DNA from: an uncultured Solirubrobacterales bacterium
GTDB taxonomy: Bacteria; Actinomycetota; Thermoleophilia; Solirubrobacterales; Solirubrobacteraceae
Length of the DNA stretch: 7,400 nucleotides
Direction: 5' to 3'
Assembly (NCBI GenBank): GCA_937973575.1
Contig: CALJKH010000077.1
Span: forward strand, 1 to 7,400
Part shown: in pieces, positions 1 to 4,375 of the stretch
Position numbering within the stretch: position 1 is the first letter of the stretch
How the letters are laid out: each line of letters begins with the position of its first letter
Notes under the pieces: generated by a model
Database searches by the model: none
What the model was told of the DNA's origin: nothing
What the model saw: the letters and a program-made list of their open reading frames with translations, nothing else
Made by a program: the position numbers and the translations under genes

Positions 1-50
1 GATCTACACAGGCGAAGACACTCTTTCCCTACACGACGCTCTTCCGATCT
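1..50 (+). other. Illumina adapter remnant (assembly contamination)
   Basis: These 50 bases match the 3' part of the Illumina i5 adapter. Bases 1-9 are the end of the flow-cell primer, 10-17 are an 8-base index (AGGCGAAG, which I recall as TruSeq HT i5 index D505), and 18-50 are the Read 1 sequencing primer ending in CTTCCGATCT. Genomic sequence begins at 51, inside nuoC. The adapter means the contig end is an assembly artefact, so no biology should be read from bases 1-50. Confidence 0.97.
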
Positions 51-93
51 GCAGGTCGCCAGCAATCAGCTCAAGGCCAGTTGCGTCAGGCAT
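51..93 (-). CDS. nuoC: NADH-quinone oxidoreductase subunit C, N-terminal fragment (partial)
   Basis: Only the first 14 codons are present (MPDATGLELIAGDL) before the adapter cuts the reading frame at the contig edge. NuoC is the 30-kDa peripheral-arm subunit of complex I, next to NuoB and NuoD. The sequence itself is too short to identify by similarity. The assignment rests on position: the frame starts with ATG 8 bp before the end of nuoB, as expected in the conserved nuoA-B-C-D order. A strong Shine-Dalgarno GGAGG sits 6 nt upstream of the ATG. The gene could instead be a nuoCD fusion, which this fragment cannot show. Confidence 0.75.
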
Positions 94-754
94 TCGGGTC
101 CTCCGCGATGCCAGGCCGCGGAGTCCCGAAGACGTTCACTGCGTCGTCTGACGCGTGCAGTGGCAGTACTTCCTCGGTCCCCTCGGCGCCGTAACGCTTG
201 CGCCAACCCATGTTTGGGTCGCCTTGGATCATGTCTCGAAGTTGGAGAATCCCGTGCATCAGTGCCTCTGGGCGTGGTGGGCAACCCGGCACGTGAACGT
301 CAACCGGCATGAACTTGTCAGCCGGCACGATTGCGTAGTTGTTGAAGACGCCCTGGGATGAGCAGCATGCGCCCATTGCGATTGTCCACTTGGGCTCAAG
401 CATCTGGTCGTAGATACGGCGGACGACCGGCGCCATCTTGATTGAGACTCGGCCGGAGAGGATCAGAAGGTCAGCCTGGCGGGGTGAAGCACGGAAAGCC
501 TCAAAGCCGAAGCGGGCAACATCAGCGCGGGCGCCGACCATTGTCATCATCTCGATCGCGCAACAGGCGAGGCCGAATGTGGCTGGGAACAGTGCGTTGC
601 CGCGTGCCCAGGAGACAGCCTTGTCAAGAGTCGTCGTGATGATCCGCTCCTGGACGTACTTCTCAAGCTCAGCACCCTCCATGTCGCCGCGCAACATGTC
701 CCGGGCGCGAAGCTGGCTCGCGCGGAATGCGTCAGGTCCCTCAGTTACCGCCAT
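86..754 (-). CDS. nuoB: NADH-quinone oxidoreductase subunit B (complex I, N2 cluster subunit)
   Basis: NuoB is the peripheral-arm subunit that holds the terminal 4Fe-4S cluster N2, which passes electrons to quinone at the membrane interface. The 222-residue product has the family hallmarks: GLACCAIEMM with the tandem cysteines C64/C65, RASPRQADLLI, KMAPV, YDQMLEPKW, MGAC (C130) and PGCPPRPEAL (C158). All four expected N2 ligands are present. One oddity is C131 directly after ligand C130 (MGACCSSQG), where the relatives I recall have Ala, plus Gln where they have Gly. An ATG at 775 would give 7 extra residues, but the ATG at 754 is preferred because AGAGGAG lies 7 nt upstream and its overlap with nuoA is only 10 bp. 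The C-terminal tail after residue 180 is a short, variable extension. Soluble, attached to the cytoplasmic side of the membrane arm. Confidence 0.96.
   Translation of the reverse strand: MAVTEGPDAFRASQLRARDMLRGDMEGAELEKYVQERIITTTLDKAVSWARGNALFPATFGLACCAIEMMTMVGARADVARFGFEAFRASPRQADLLILSGRVSIKMAPVVRRIYDQMLEPKWTIAMGACCSSQGVFNNYAIVPADKFMPVDVHVPGCPPRPEALMHGILQLRDMIQGDPNMGWRKRYGAEGTEEVLPLHASDDAVNVFGTPRPGIAEDPNA
100..104 (-). promoter_or_regulatory. Shine-Dalgarno of nuoC
   Basis: GGAGG on the minus strand lies 6 nt before the nuoC ATG (93-91), inside the last codons of nuoB. It is a full match to the anti-SD and supports the tiny 3' frame as a real nuoC start. Translation is probably coupled to nuoB. 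Confidence 0.8.
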
Positions 755-1107
755 GACAATGCTCCTCTGCGCCATACGTAGCCAAATCCAATGAATAGAA
801 GTACTACGAAGACTGCAGTCTCAGCGAGTGCAAACGCACCCAGTGCCTTCAGGTTTACAGCGATTGGGTAGATCAGGACGATCTCAATGTCAAAGAGGAT
901 GAAGAGCATTGCGATCATGTAGAACGAAATGCCGAAGCGGAAGCCCTGCTGGACTTCAGACGGGAGGCCGCACTCGTATGGTGAGGTCTTCGCGGCGGAC
1001 CTGCGGTTTGACTTGGGCCCGAAGAAGCCGTTCATCAGCGCGAAGGCTGTGCCAACTATTCCCCCGAGGAGAAGGAAGACAATTGCTGGAAGGTAGGAAT
1101 TCAGCAT
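745..1107 (-). CDS. nuoA: NADH-quinone oxidoreductase subunit A (complex I membrane subunit)
   Basis: NuoA (ND3 homologue) is a small membrane-arm subunit lining the quinone-site entrance and the start of the proton path. The 120-residue length is normal for the family. Three hydrophobic helices are visible at about 5-27, 60-83 and 89-112. The loop between helices 1 and 2 carries the family signature TSPYECGLPSE (residues 41-51), with the Cys typical of the flexible ND3 loop. Helix 2 holds the conserved acidic FDIEI (D73, E75). It is the first gene of the nuo operon and overlaps nuoB by 10 bp. The ATG at 1107 has no Shine-Dalgarno, but an extended -10 promoter lies only 14 nt upstream, so the mRNA leader should be very short. 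Confidence 0.96.
   Translation of the reverse strand: MLNSYLPAIVFLLLGGIVGTAFALMNGFFGPKSNRRSAAKTSPYECGLPSEVQQGFRFGISFYMIAMLFILFDIEIVLIYPIAVNLKALGAFALAETAVFVVLLFIGFGYVWRRGALSWR
762..768 (-). promoter_or_regulatory. Shine-Dalgarno of nuoB (decides the start)
   Basis: AGAGGAG on the minus strand ends 7 nt before the ATG at 754-752. It lies inside the nuoA coding end and downstream of the alternative ATG at 775, so it supports the shorter NuoB. Confidence 0.75.
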
Positions 1108-1121
1108 GAGGGCGAAGACCG

Positions 1122-1130
1122 GTTATAGCA
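1122..1130 (-). promoter_or_regulatory. Extended -10 promoter of the nuo operon
   Basis: The minus strand reads TGC-TATAAC, a close match to an extended -10 (TGnTATAAT). Transcription would start near 1114-1116, leaving a leader of about 6-9 nt before the nuoA ATG at 1107. I see no good -35 at the usual spacing, which fits an extended -10. The GTAACA/TGTTAC palindrome at 1148-1162 begins about 20 bp upstream of the -10 hexamer, where a regulator could act. Confidence 0.55.
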
Positions 1131-1140
1131 CCGGGAGGGG

Positions 1141-1188
1141 GCACTTTGTAACAACCTGTTACTTAGTGATTTTTCGCACTTTCGTAAC
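1141..1188. promoter_or_regulatory. Cluster of GTAAC boxes: candidate operator between nuoA and the divergent gene
   Basis: A perfect inverted repeat GTAACA-ACC-TGTTAC occupies 1148-1162. In addition, GCACTTT followed by GTAAC occurs twice in direct orientation, at 1141-1152 and, with one inserted C, at 1176-1188. The region therefore holds three GTAAC half-sites in an 83-bp divergent intergenic stretch, the last one ending 2 bp before the ATG at 1191. This looks like a transcription-factor binding array affecting the nuo operon, the divergent gene, or both. The palindrome does not match the Rex consensus I recall. The regulator is unknown. Confidence 0.4.
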
Positions 1189-1190
1189 CA

Positions 1191-1634
1191 ATGACTAGTA
1201 CGTATGAACTTCTATGTGTGATCGCGGCTGCTGGCTGCCTGATCGCCTCTGTAATTGGCGGGTTGGCGTTTAGATCTGGCTTCGCTCACCCACGGGCGTG
1301 GCTGGCAATTCGCGTCGCCCAAGGAATGGTTATTTCGATCGCAGCCTTCGGAGCGGTCCTGATGGCAGGTGTCGGCGAATCAGGCCACACCCTTCAATAC
1401 GGCTACTCACTTATGGCAGCAGCAGTCTCCTTTGCAGCGGAGCAGCTGCGCCTCGCATCGGCCCAAACAGTCCTCGCCCGTATAGGTGTAACTGACTCGG
1501 CTGGGGTCAATGCGCTCCCAGAGGAGGAGCAGGAACGCCTCGCGCGGCAGATCGCCCTCCGCGAGCTTGGGGTCGAAACAGTCGCCTTGCTCGTTTGCGT
1601 TGCCTTGCTGCTGCGCGGCGCGAACTTGTATTAG
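1191..1634 (+). CDS. Small integral membrane protein, function unknown
   Basis: I cannot name a family with confidence. The 147-residue product is clearly a membrane protein. Hydrophobic segments lie at about 5-27, 36-60, 70-86 and 125-143, so three or four helices. A soluble acidic/amphipathic stretch, including LPEEEQERLARQ (109-120), sits before the last helix. The most distinctive block is GYSLMAAAVSFAAEQLRLASAQTVLA (71-96), with a Glu and an Arg at the edge of a hydrophobic helix. There is no signal peptide cleavage motif, metal site or enzyme motif. It is divergent from nuoA across a shared 83-bp control region, which hints at a link to respiration or membrane energetics, but this is only context. 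It has no Shine-Dalgarno. Its stop overlaps that of the convergent flavin reductase. A real gene is likely from its length, coding composition and fit between neighbours. Confidence 0.8.
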   Translation: MTSTYELLCVIAAAGCLIASVIGGLAFRSGFAHPRAWLAIRVAQGMVISIAAFGAVLMAGVGESGHTLQYGYSLMAAAVSFAAEQLRLASAQTVLARIGVTDSAGVNALPEEEQERLARQIALRELGVETVALLVCVALLLRGANLY

Positions 1635-2119
1635 GCGACTGAGCCGTAAGCGCCGTCGAACCAGACCAGTGGCTTGCCGTCACTGGCACCAAGAGCTTGG
1701 ACTGCTCCAATCGCAATCACATGATCGCCAGCCTCAACAGTTCGATCGAGGTCACAAACCGCCCAGGCGATCGCCTCTTCAAGCACAGGTGTACCGCTTT
1801 CATCCCGCGCTGCGACGCCGTCAAGCTTGTCGCCCTCATCAATCTTTGAGGCAAAGCGGTCTGCCAGCTCGCGACCGTCCTCACCGAGGATGCTGATGCT
1901 GAACTTGCCGACCCTCTCGACTAGTGGCAGGGTGCGGGCGCCCTTCTCAAAGCAGACGAGCACAAGTAGCGGGTCGAGCGAGACGGAGCAGATTGCGTTT
2001 GCAGTCATACCGCCGCTGACGCCGTCCGAATCCTTGACGCAGATCACGACTACCCCAGTGGGGAACCTGGCAAATGCTCGGCGAAGACCGTCGGAATCAG
2101 TTGGGAGGTTTGAAGTCAC
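1631..2119 (-). CDS. Flavin reductase-like, FMN-binding domain protein
   Basis: This is a member of the flavin reductase-like (DIM6/NTAB, split-barrel FMN-binding) family. Such proteins usually reduce FMN or FAD with NAD(P)H and hand it to a two-component monooxygenase. Visible signatures in the 162-residue product are AFARFPTGVVVI near the N-terminus, then GMTANAICSVSLDPLLVLVCFEK (FMN-binding block), FSISIL, and GDHVIAIGAV followed by PLVWFDGAYGS at the C-terminus. The length is typical of the family. The open frame extends upstream to a TTG at 2206, but those 29 residues resemble nothing in the family, so the GTG at 2119 is chosen, giving the usual short lead before the FPTG motif. No strong Shine-Dalgarno is present. 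No partner oxygenase lies in the window, so the substrate is unknown. The product is probably cytoplasmic. Confidence 0.88.
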   Translation of the reverse strand: MTSNLPTDSDGLRRAFARFPTGVVVICVKDSDGVSGGMTANAICSVSLDPLLVLVCFEKGARTLPLVERVGKFSISILGEDGRELADRFASKIDEGDKLDGVAARDESGTPVLEEAIAWAVCDLDRTVEAGDHVIAIGAVQALGASDGKPLVWFDGAYGSVA

Positions 2120-2322
2120 GGGCGTGATCTTCGCATGAAAGCGAAGCCCCGACGCCAACCAATCGGTTGCCGCCGTCGGAGGACACCTCGCGGGACGTAA
2201 GTCCAAAAGTTGCGAGCCGTCTGTCCATGGCCGGCGCCGGGGATGGTCTGCTCTTCGCCGCGCGCAGCCTGTGTCCTTCCCAATGGTCGTTGCTGACTCT
2301 GCCCCGCCGTCGCCGTGTCGGC
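2120..2322. other. Divergent intergenic region, flavin reductase / cytochrome c
   Basis: About 200 bases between the proposed flavin reductase start and the -10 of the cytochrome gene. Apart from the inverted repeat at 2129-2146 and a CCGGCGCCGG palindrome near 2227-2237, I see no gene, tRNA or repeat here. Promoters for both divergent genes should lie in it. Confidence 0.5.
2129..2146 (-). promoter_or_regulatory. Inverted repeat just upstream of the flavin reductase start
   Basis: CTTCGC and GCGAAG form a perfect 6-bp inverted repeat around a 6-nt centre, ending 9 nt before the proposed GTG start at 2119. It could be an operator or an mRNA hairpin near the ribosome site. Repeats this short also arise by chance, so the call is tentative. 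Confidence 0.25.
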
Positions 2323-2328
2323 TAGGAT
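2323..2328 (+). promoter_or_regulatory. Candidate -10 box of the cytochrome c gene
   Basis: TAGGAT fits the TANNNT pattern and ends 9 nt before the ATG at 2338. Transcription starting about 7 nt downstream would leave a leader of only 3-4 nt. There is no Shine-Dalgarno before the ATG, which is consistent with leaderless or near-leaderless translation. No clear -35 is visible. Confidence 0.4.
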
Positions 2329-2337
2329 CCCGATTCG

Positions 2338-3069
2338 ATGATTAGCACCCTTCCCAAGACAGCTCTAGCCGTAGTCGCCTCAGTCGCTCTCGCGGCCGTC
2401 GTCAGCGCCTGCGGTACCCAAGAGATCACGGTTGCTTCGGGCACTCCTAATCACCGCGGAGCAGTCCTCTTCCAGGAGCGTTGCGCAGGCTGCCACAGCC
2501 TCGCTGTTGCCGGCTCAAACGGCTCAGCATCCAATGTTCGTAAGGCACTTCGCACCAACGGACCAAACTTCAACGTCCGCAAGGAGTCATACCAGCGCGT
2601 CATCTACGCAATCCAGAACGGTGGCTTCTCCGGCGCGATCATGCCCCAGAACATCGTTACCGGTGCTGACGCTGAACTCGTCGCCAAGTTCCTTTCCAAG
2701 TACGCCGGCGCTGATGTTCACACGCCTCCGTCACCAGCCCAGCTGGGTGGCGGTGGAGGCATGGGAGCTGCTGCAGCACCTGCCGCAGCCGCGCCAACTA
2801 AGGACCTCGCAGCTCAAGGCCAAGCGCTCTTCAGCGCCCAAGGTTGCGCTGGTTGCCACAGCCTTCAGGCCGGTGTGAAGATTGTCGGACCAAGCCTTGC
2901 CGGTGTTGGTGGGGACCCAGCAGCTCAGATCACCAAGTCGATCGTTAACCCGAACGCTGAGATCGAGCCTGGCTACGCCGCCAACATCATGCCCCAGACA
3001 TTCGGCAAGCTGCTCACGCCTGAGCAGATCCAGGCGCTTGTCGCCTACCTGCAGAAGGTCGCCCGCTAA
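2338..3069 (+). CDS. Diheme cytochrome c lipoprotein
   Basis: A membrane-anchored electron carrier with two c-type heme domains. The 243-residue protein starts with a signal peptide (hydrophobic residues 9-22) and a lipobox VVSAC, so C25 would be lipidated after Sec export and the protein held on the outer face of the cell membrane. Domain 1 (about 38-124) has heme motif CAGCH at 49-53 and a likely axial Met at M102 (IMPQ). Domain 2 (about 156-243) has CAGCH at 170-174 and a likely axial Met at M218 (IMPQ). A flexible Gly/Ala/Pro-rich linker (about 130-154) joins them. Both domains share CAGCHSL, suggesting duplication of one module. A role between a quinol-oxidising complex and a terminal oxidase is inferred; no oxidase gene is in the window. 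The gene has its own promoter and terminator, so it is probably monocistronic. Confidence 0.93.
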   Translation: MISTLPKTALAVVASVALAAVVSACGTQEITVASGTPNHRGAVLFQERCAGCHSLAVAGSNGSASNVRKALRTNGPNFNVRKESYQRVIYAIQNGGFSGAIMPQNIVTGADAELVAKFLSKYAGADVHTPPSPAQLGGGGGMGAAAAPAAAAPTKDLAAQGQALFSAQGCAGCHSLQAGVKIVGPSLAGVGGDPAAQITKSIVNPNAEIEPGYAANIMPQTFGKLLTPEQIQALVAYLQKVAR

Positions 3070-3088
3070 GCAGCGGGTGGCTTCGTTT
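3058..3088 (+). terminator. Probable intrinsic terminator of the cytochrome c gene
   Basis: CCCGCT at 3062-3067 pairs perfectly with AGCGGG at 3072-3077 around an AAGC loop. The stem extends outward to 3058/3081 with two G-U pairs, about 10 bp in all. A T-rich run CTTCGTTT follows. The stem begins inside the last codons and includes part of the TAA stop (3067-3069), so termination is placed immediately after translation ends and insulates serS. Confidence 0.6.
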
Positions 3089-3108
3089 AAGGCACCATCC
3101 GGGTCGAC

Positions 3109-4344
3109 ATGCTCGACCTAAAGACACTCCGCTCTGATGCTGACTCAGTTCGCGCTGCGCTTGTGCGCCGCGAAGATGGCTCAGAGGATCGCCTTGATCA
3201 GGTCCTAGCGCTTGACGCCAAGTGGCGTGAGGCAACTGCAGCTGCAGAGGAAGCACGCGCTGAAGGTAATGCTGCGAGCAAGGGGCGCCAGGGTGCCCCA
3301 ACCGAGGAGGAGCGCGCCCAACTTGCTGAGATCGCAGCCAAGGGCCGCGAGGCATCTGACGCCGAGGCACGCGCCAAGGCTGAGCTTGACACGCTGCTAG
3401 CGACGATCCCTAACCCTCCGTCGCCCAGCGCAGCGGATGAGGACACTGTCCTGCGTGAGGTTGGTGACCACGGCCGTGAGGGTCGCGACCACCTCGACCT
3501 TGCCGGCCCGATGATTGACATGGAGGCTGGCGCCCGCCTGTCCGGTGCCCGCTTCGCGTATCTGCGTGGCGGACTGGTGATGGTTGAGATGGCTCTAGTT
3601 TCATGGGCACTCGATCTTCTGCAAGGCGAAGGCTTTGAGCCAGTCATTCCGCCAGTGCTTGTCCGCGAAGAGGCGCTGTTTGGAACTGGCTTCCTCCCAG
3701 ACACTGAGCAGCAGATCTACAAGCTCGCTGATGATGAGCTCTACCTCACCGGCACAAGCGAGGTAGCTCTAGCTGGCCTTAACGCTGGCGCGATCATCGA
3801 GCAGGGTGACCTTCCGCTCCGTTACGCAGGCTTCTCACCTTGCTTCCGCCGTGAGGCAGGGTCGGCAGGCAAGGACACACGCGGAGTCTTCCGAGTCCAC
3901 CAGTTCGACAAGGTCGAGATGTACAGCCTTGTCCCGCCGGACAAGTCAGAGGAGGAGCACGAGCGCATCCTCTCCCTTGAGGAGCGGATCCTTAGCGACC
4001 TTGGAATCCCTTACCGAGTAGTCAACATCGGCGTTGCCGAGCTTGGCGCTTCAGCTGCCAAGAAGTACGACTGTGAAGCATGGCTGCCGGGACAAGGACG
4101 CTGGCGTGAGCTGACGTCGTGCTCAAACACGACTGACTTCCAAGCTCGCCGGCTTGGCATCCGCATGCGTCCTGAGGGTGGCGGCAAGACTGAGGTCCTT
4201 CACACCCTGAACGGAACCGCAGTGGCAGTCGGCAGGACGCTTATCGCGATTCTTGAGAACGGCCAGCAGGACGACGGAACTGTCGTCATTCCTGACGTGC
4301 TTGTTAAGCGCGGCGCGCCAGCCACTCTCAACGCTGAGGCCTAG
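3109..4344 (+). CDS. serS: Seryl-tRNA synthetase
   Basis: Class II aminoacyl-tRNA synthetase that charges tRNA-Ser (and tRNA-Sec where present) with serine in the cytoplasm. The 411-residue length is slightly under the usual 420-430. The N-terminal part (about 1-100) is the charged helical arm that grips the long variable arm of tRNA-Ser, rich in Ala, Glu and Arg. The catalytic core carries TGTSEVAL (214-221; the TxE serine-binding element at T216-E218), motif 2 FRREAGSAGKDTRGVFRVHQFDK (246-268) with its ATP-binding arginines, and motif 3 LNGTAVAVGRTLIAILEN (367-384) ending in the conserved Arg region. ELTSCSNTTDFQARR (334-348) is also typical. All core motifs look intact, so it should be active. 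The ATG at 3109 begins MLDLKTLR, the classic SerS N-terminus. No clear Shine-Dalgarno is present. A terminator precedes it, so it likely has its own promoter. Confidence 0.98.
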   Translation: MLDLKTLRSDADSVRAALVRREDGSEDRLDQVLALDAKWREATAAAEEARAEGNAASKGRQGAPTEEERAQLAEIAAKGREASDAEARAKAELDTLLATIPNPPSPSAADEDTVLREVGDHGREGRDHLDLAGPMIDMEAGARLSGARFAYLRGGLVMVEMALVSWALDLLQGEGFEPVIPPVLVREEALFGTGFLPDTEQQIYKLADDELYLTGTSEVALAGLNAGAIIEQGDLPLRYAGFSPCFRREAGSAGKDTRGVFRVHQFDKVEMYSLVPPDKSEEEHERILSLEERILSDLGIPYRVVNIGVAELGASAAKKYDCEAWLPGQGRWRELTSCSNTTDFQARRLGIRMRPEGGGKTEVLHTLNGTAVAVGRTLIAILENGQQDDGTVVIPDVLVKRGAPATLNAEA

Positions 4345-4356
4345 CCCCGGGGGCTT

Positions 4357-4372
4357 GGGGGCGTAGGCTCCC
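4357..4372 (+). promoter_or_regulatory. Hairpin and -10-like box just before the MFS start
   Basis: TAGGCT (4364-4369) fits TANNNT and ends exactly 6 nt before the ATG at 4376, the spacing expected for a leaderless transcript. No Shine-Dalgarno exists in the 31-bp gap after serS. The same bases form a 6-bp hairpin, GGGGGC-GTAG-GCTCCC, with one G-U pair. It could instead be a weak terminator for serS, though no T-run follows. Confidence 0.35.
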
Positions 4373-4375
4373 AGC

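Noticed and set aside
155..361. Plus-strand open frame opposite nuoB (68 codons)
   Set aside because: It lies entirely antisense to nuoB, encodes no recognisable motif, and is explained by the GC-rich codon pattern of the real gene.
755..775. Longer NuoB starting at the ATG at 775
   Set aside because: It has no Shine-Dalgarno and a 31-bp overlap with nuoA; the ATG at 754 has AGAGGAG 7 nt upstream.
438..794. Plus-strand open frame of 118 codons over nuoB and the nuoA end
   Set aside because: The translation is Arg/Ser/Ala-rich shadow sequence antisense to two conserved complex I genes.
1146..1165. Rex (NADH-sensing) operator upstream of nuoA
   Set aside because: The palindrome GTAACA-N3-TGTTAC lacks the GTGAA/TTCAC arms and spacing I recall for Rex sites, so only an unknown regulator is proposed.
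2120..2206. N-terminal extension of the flavin reductase from a TTG at 2206
   Set aside because: The extra 29 residues do not resemble the family, and the GTG at 2119 gives the usual distance to the FPTG motif.
2227..2237. CCGGCGCCGG palindrome as an operator
   Set aside because: A short GC-only palindrome in GC-rich DNA is expected by chance, and it is not placed near a clear promoter box.
3198..3704. Minus-strand open frame of 168 codons inside serS
   Set aside because: It is the complement of the conserved SerS coding region; the Ser/Arg/Ala-rich product is typical of antisense shadows.
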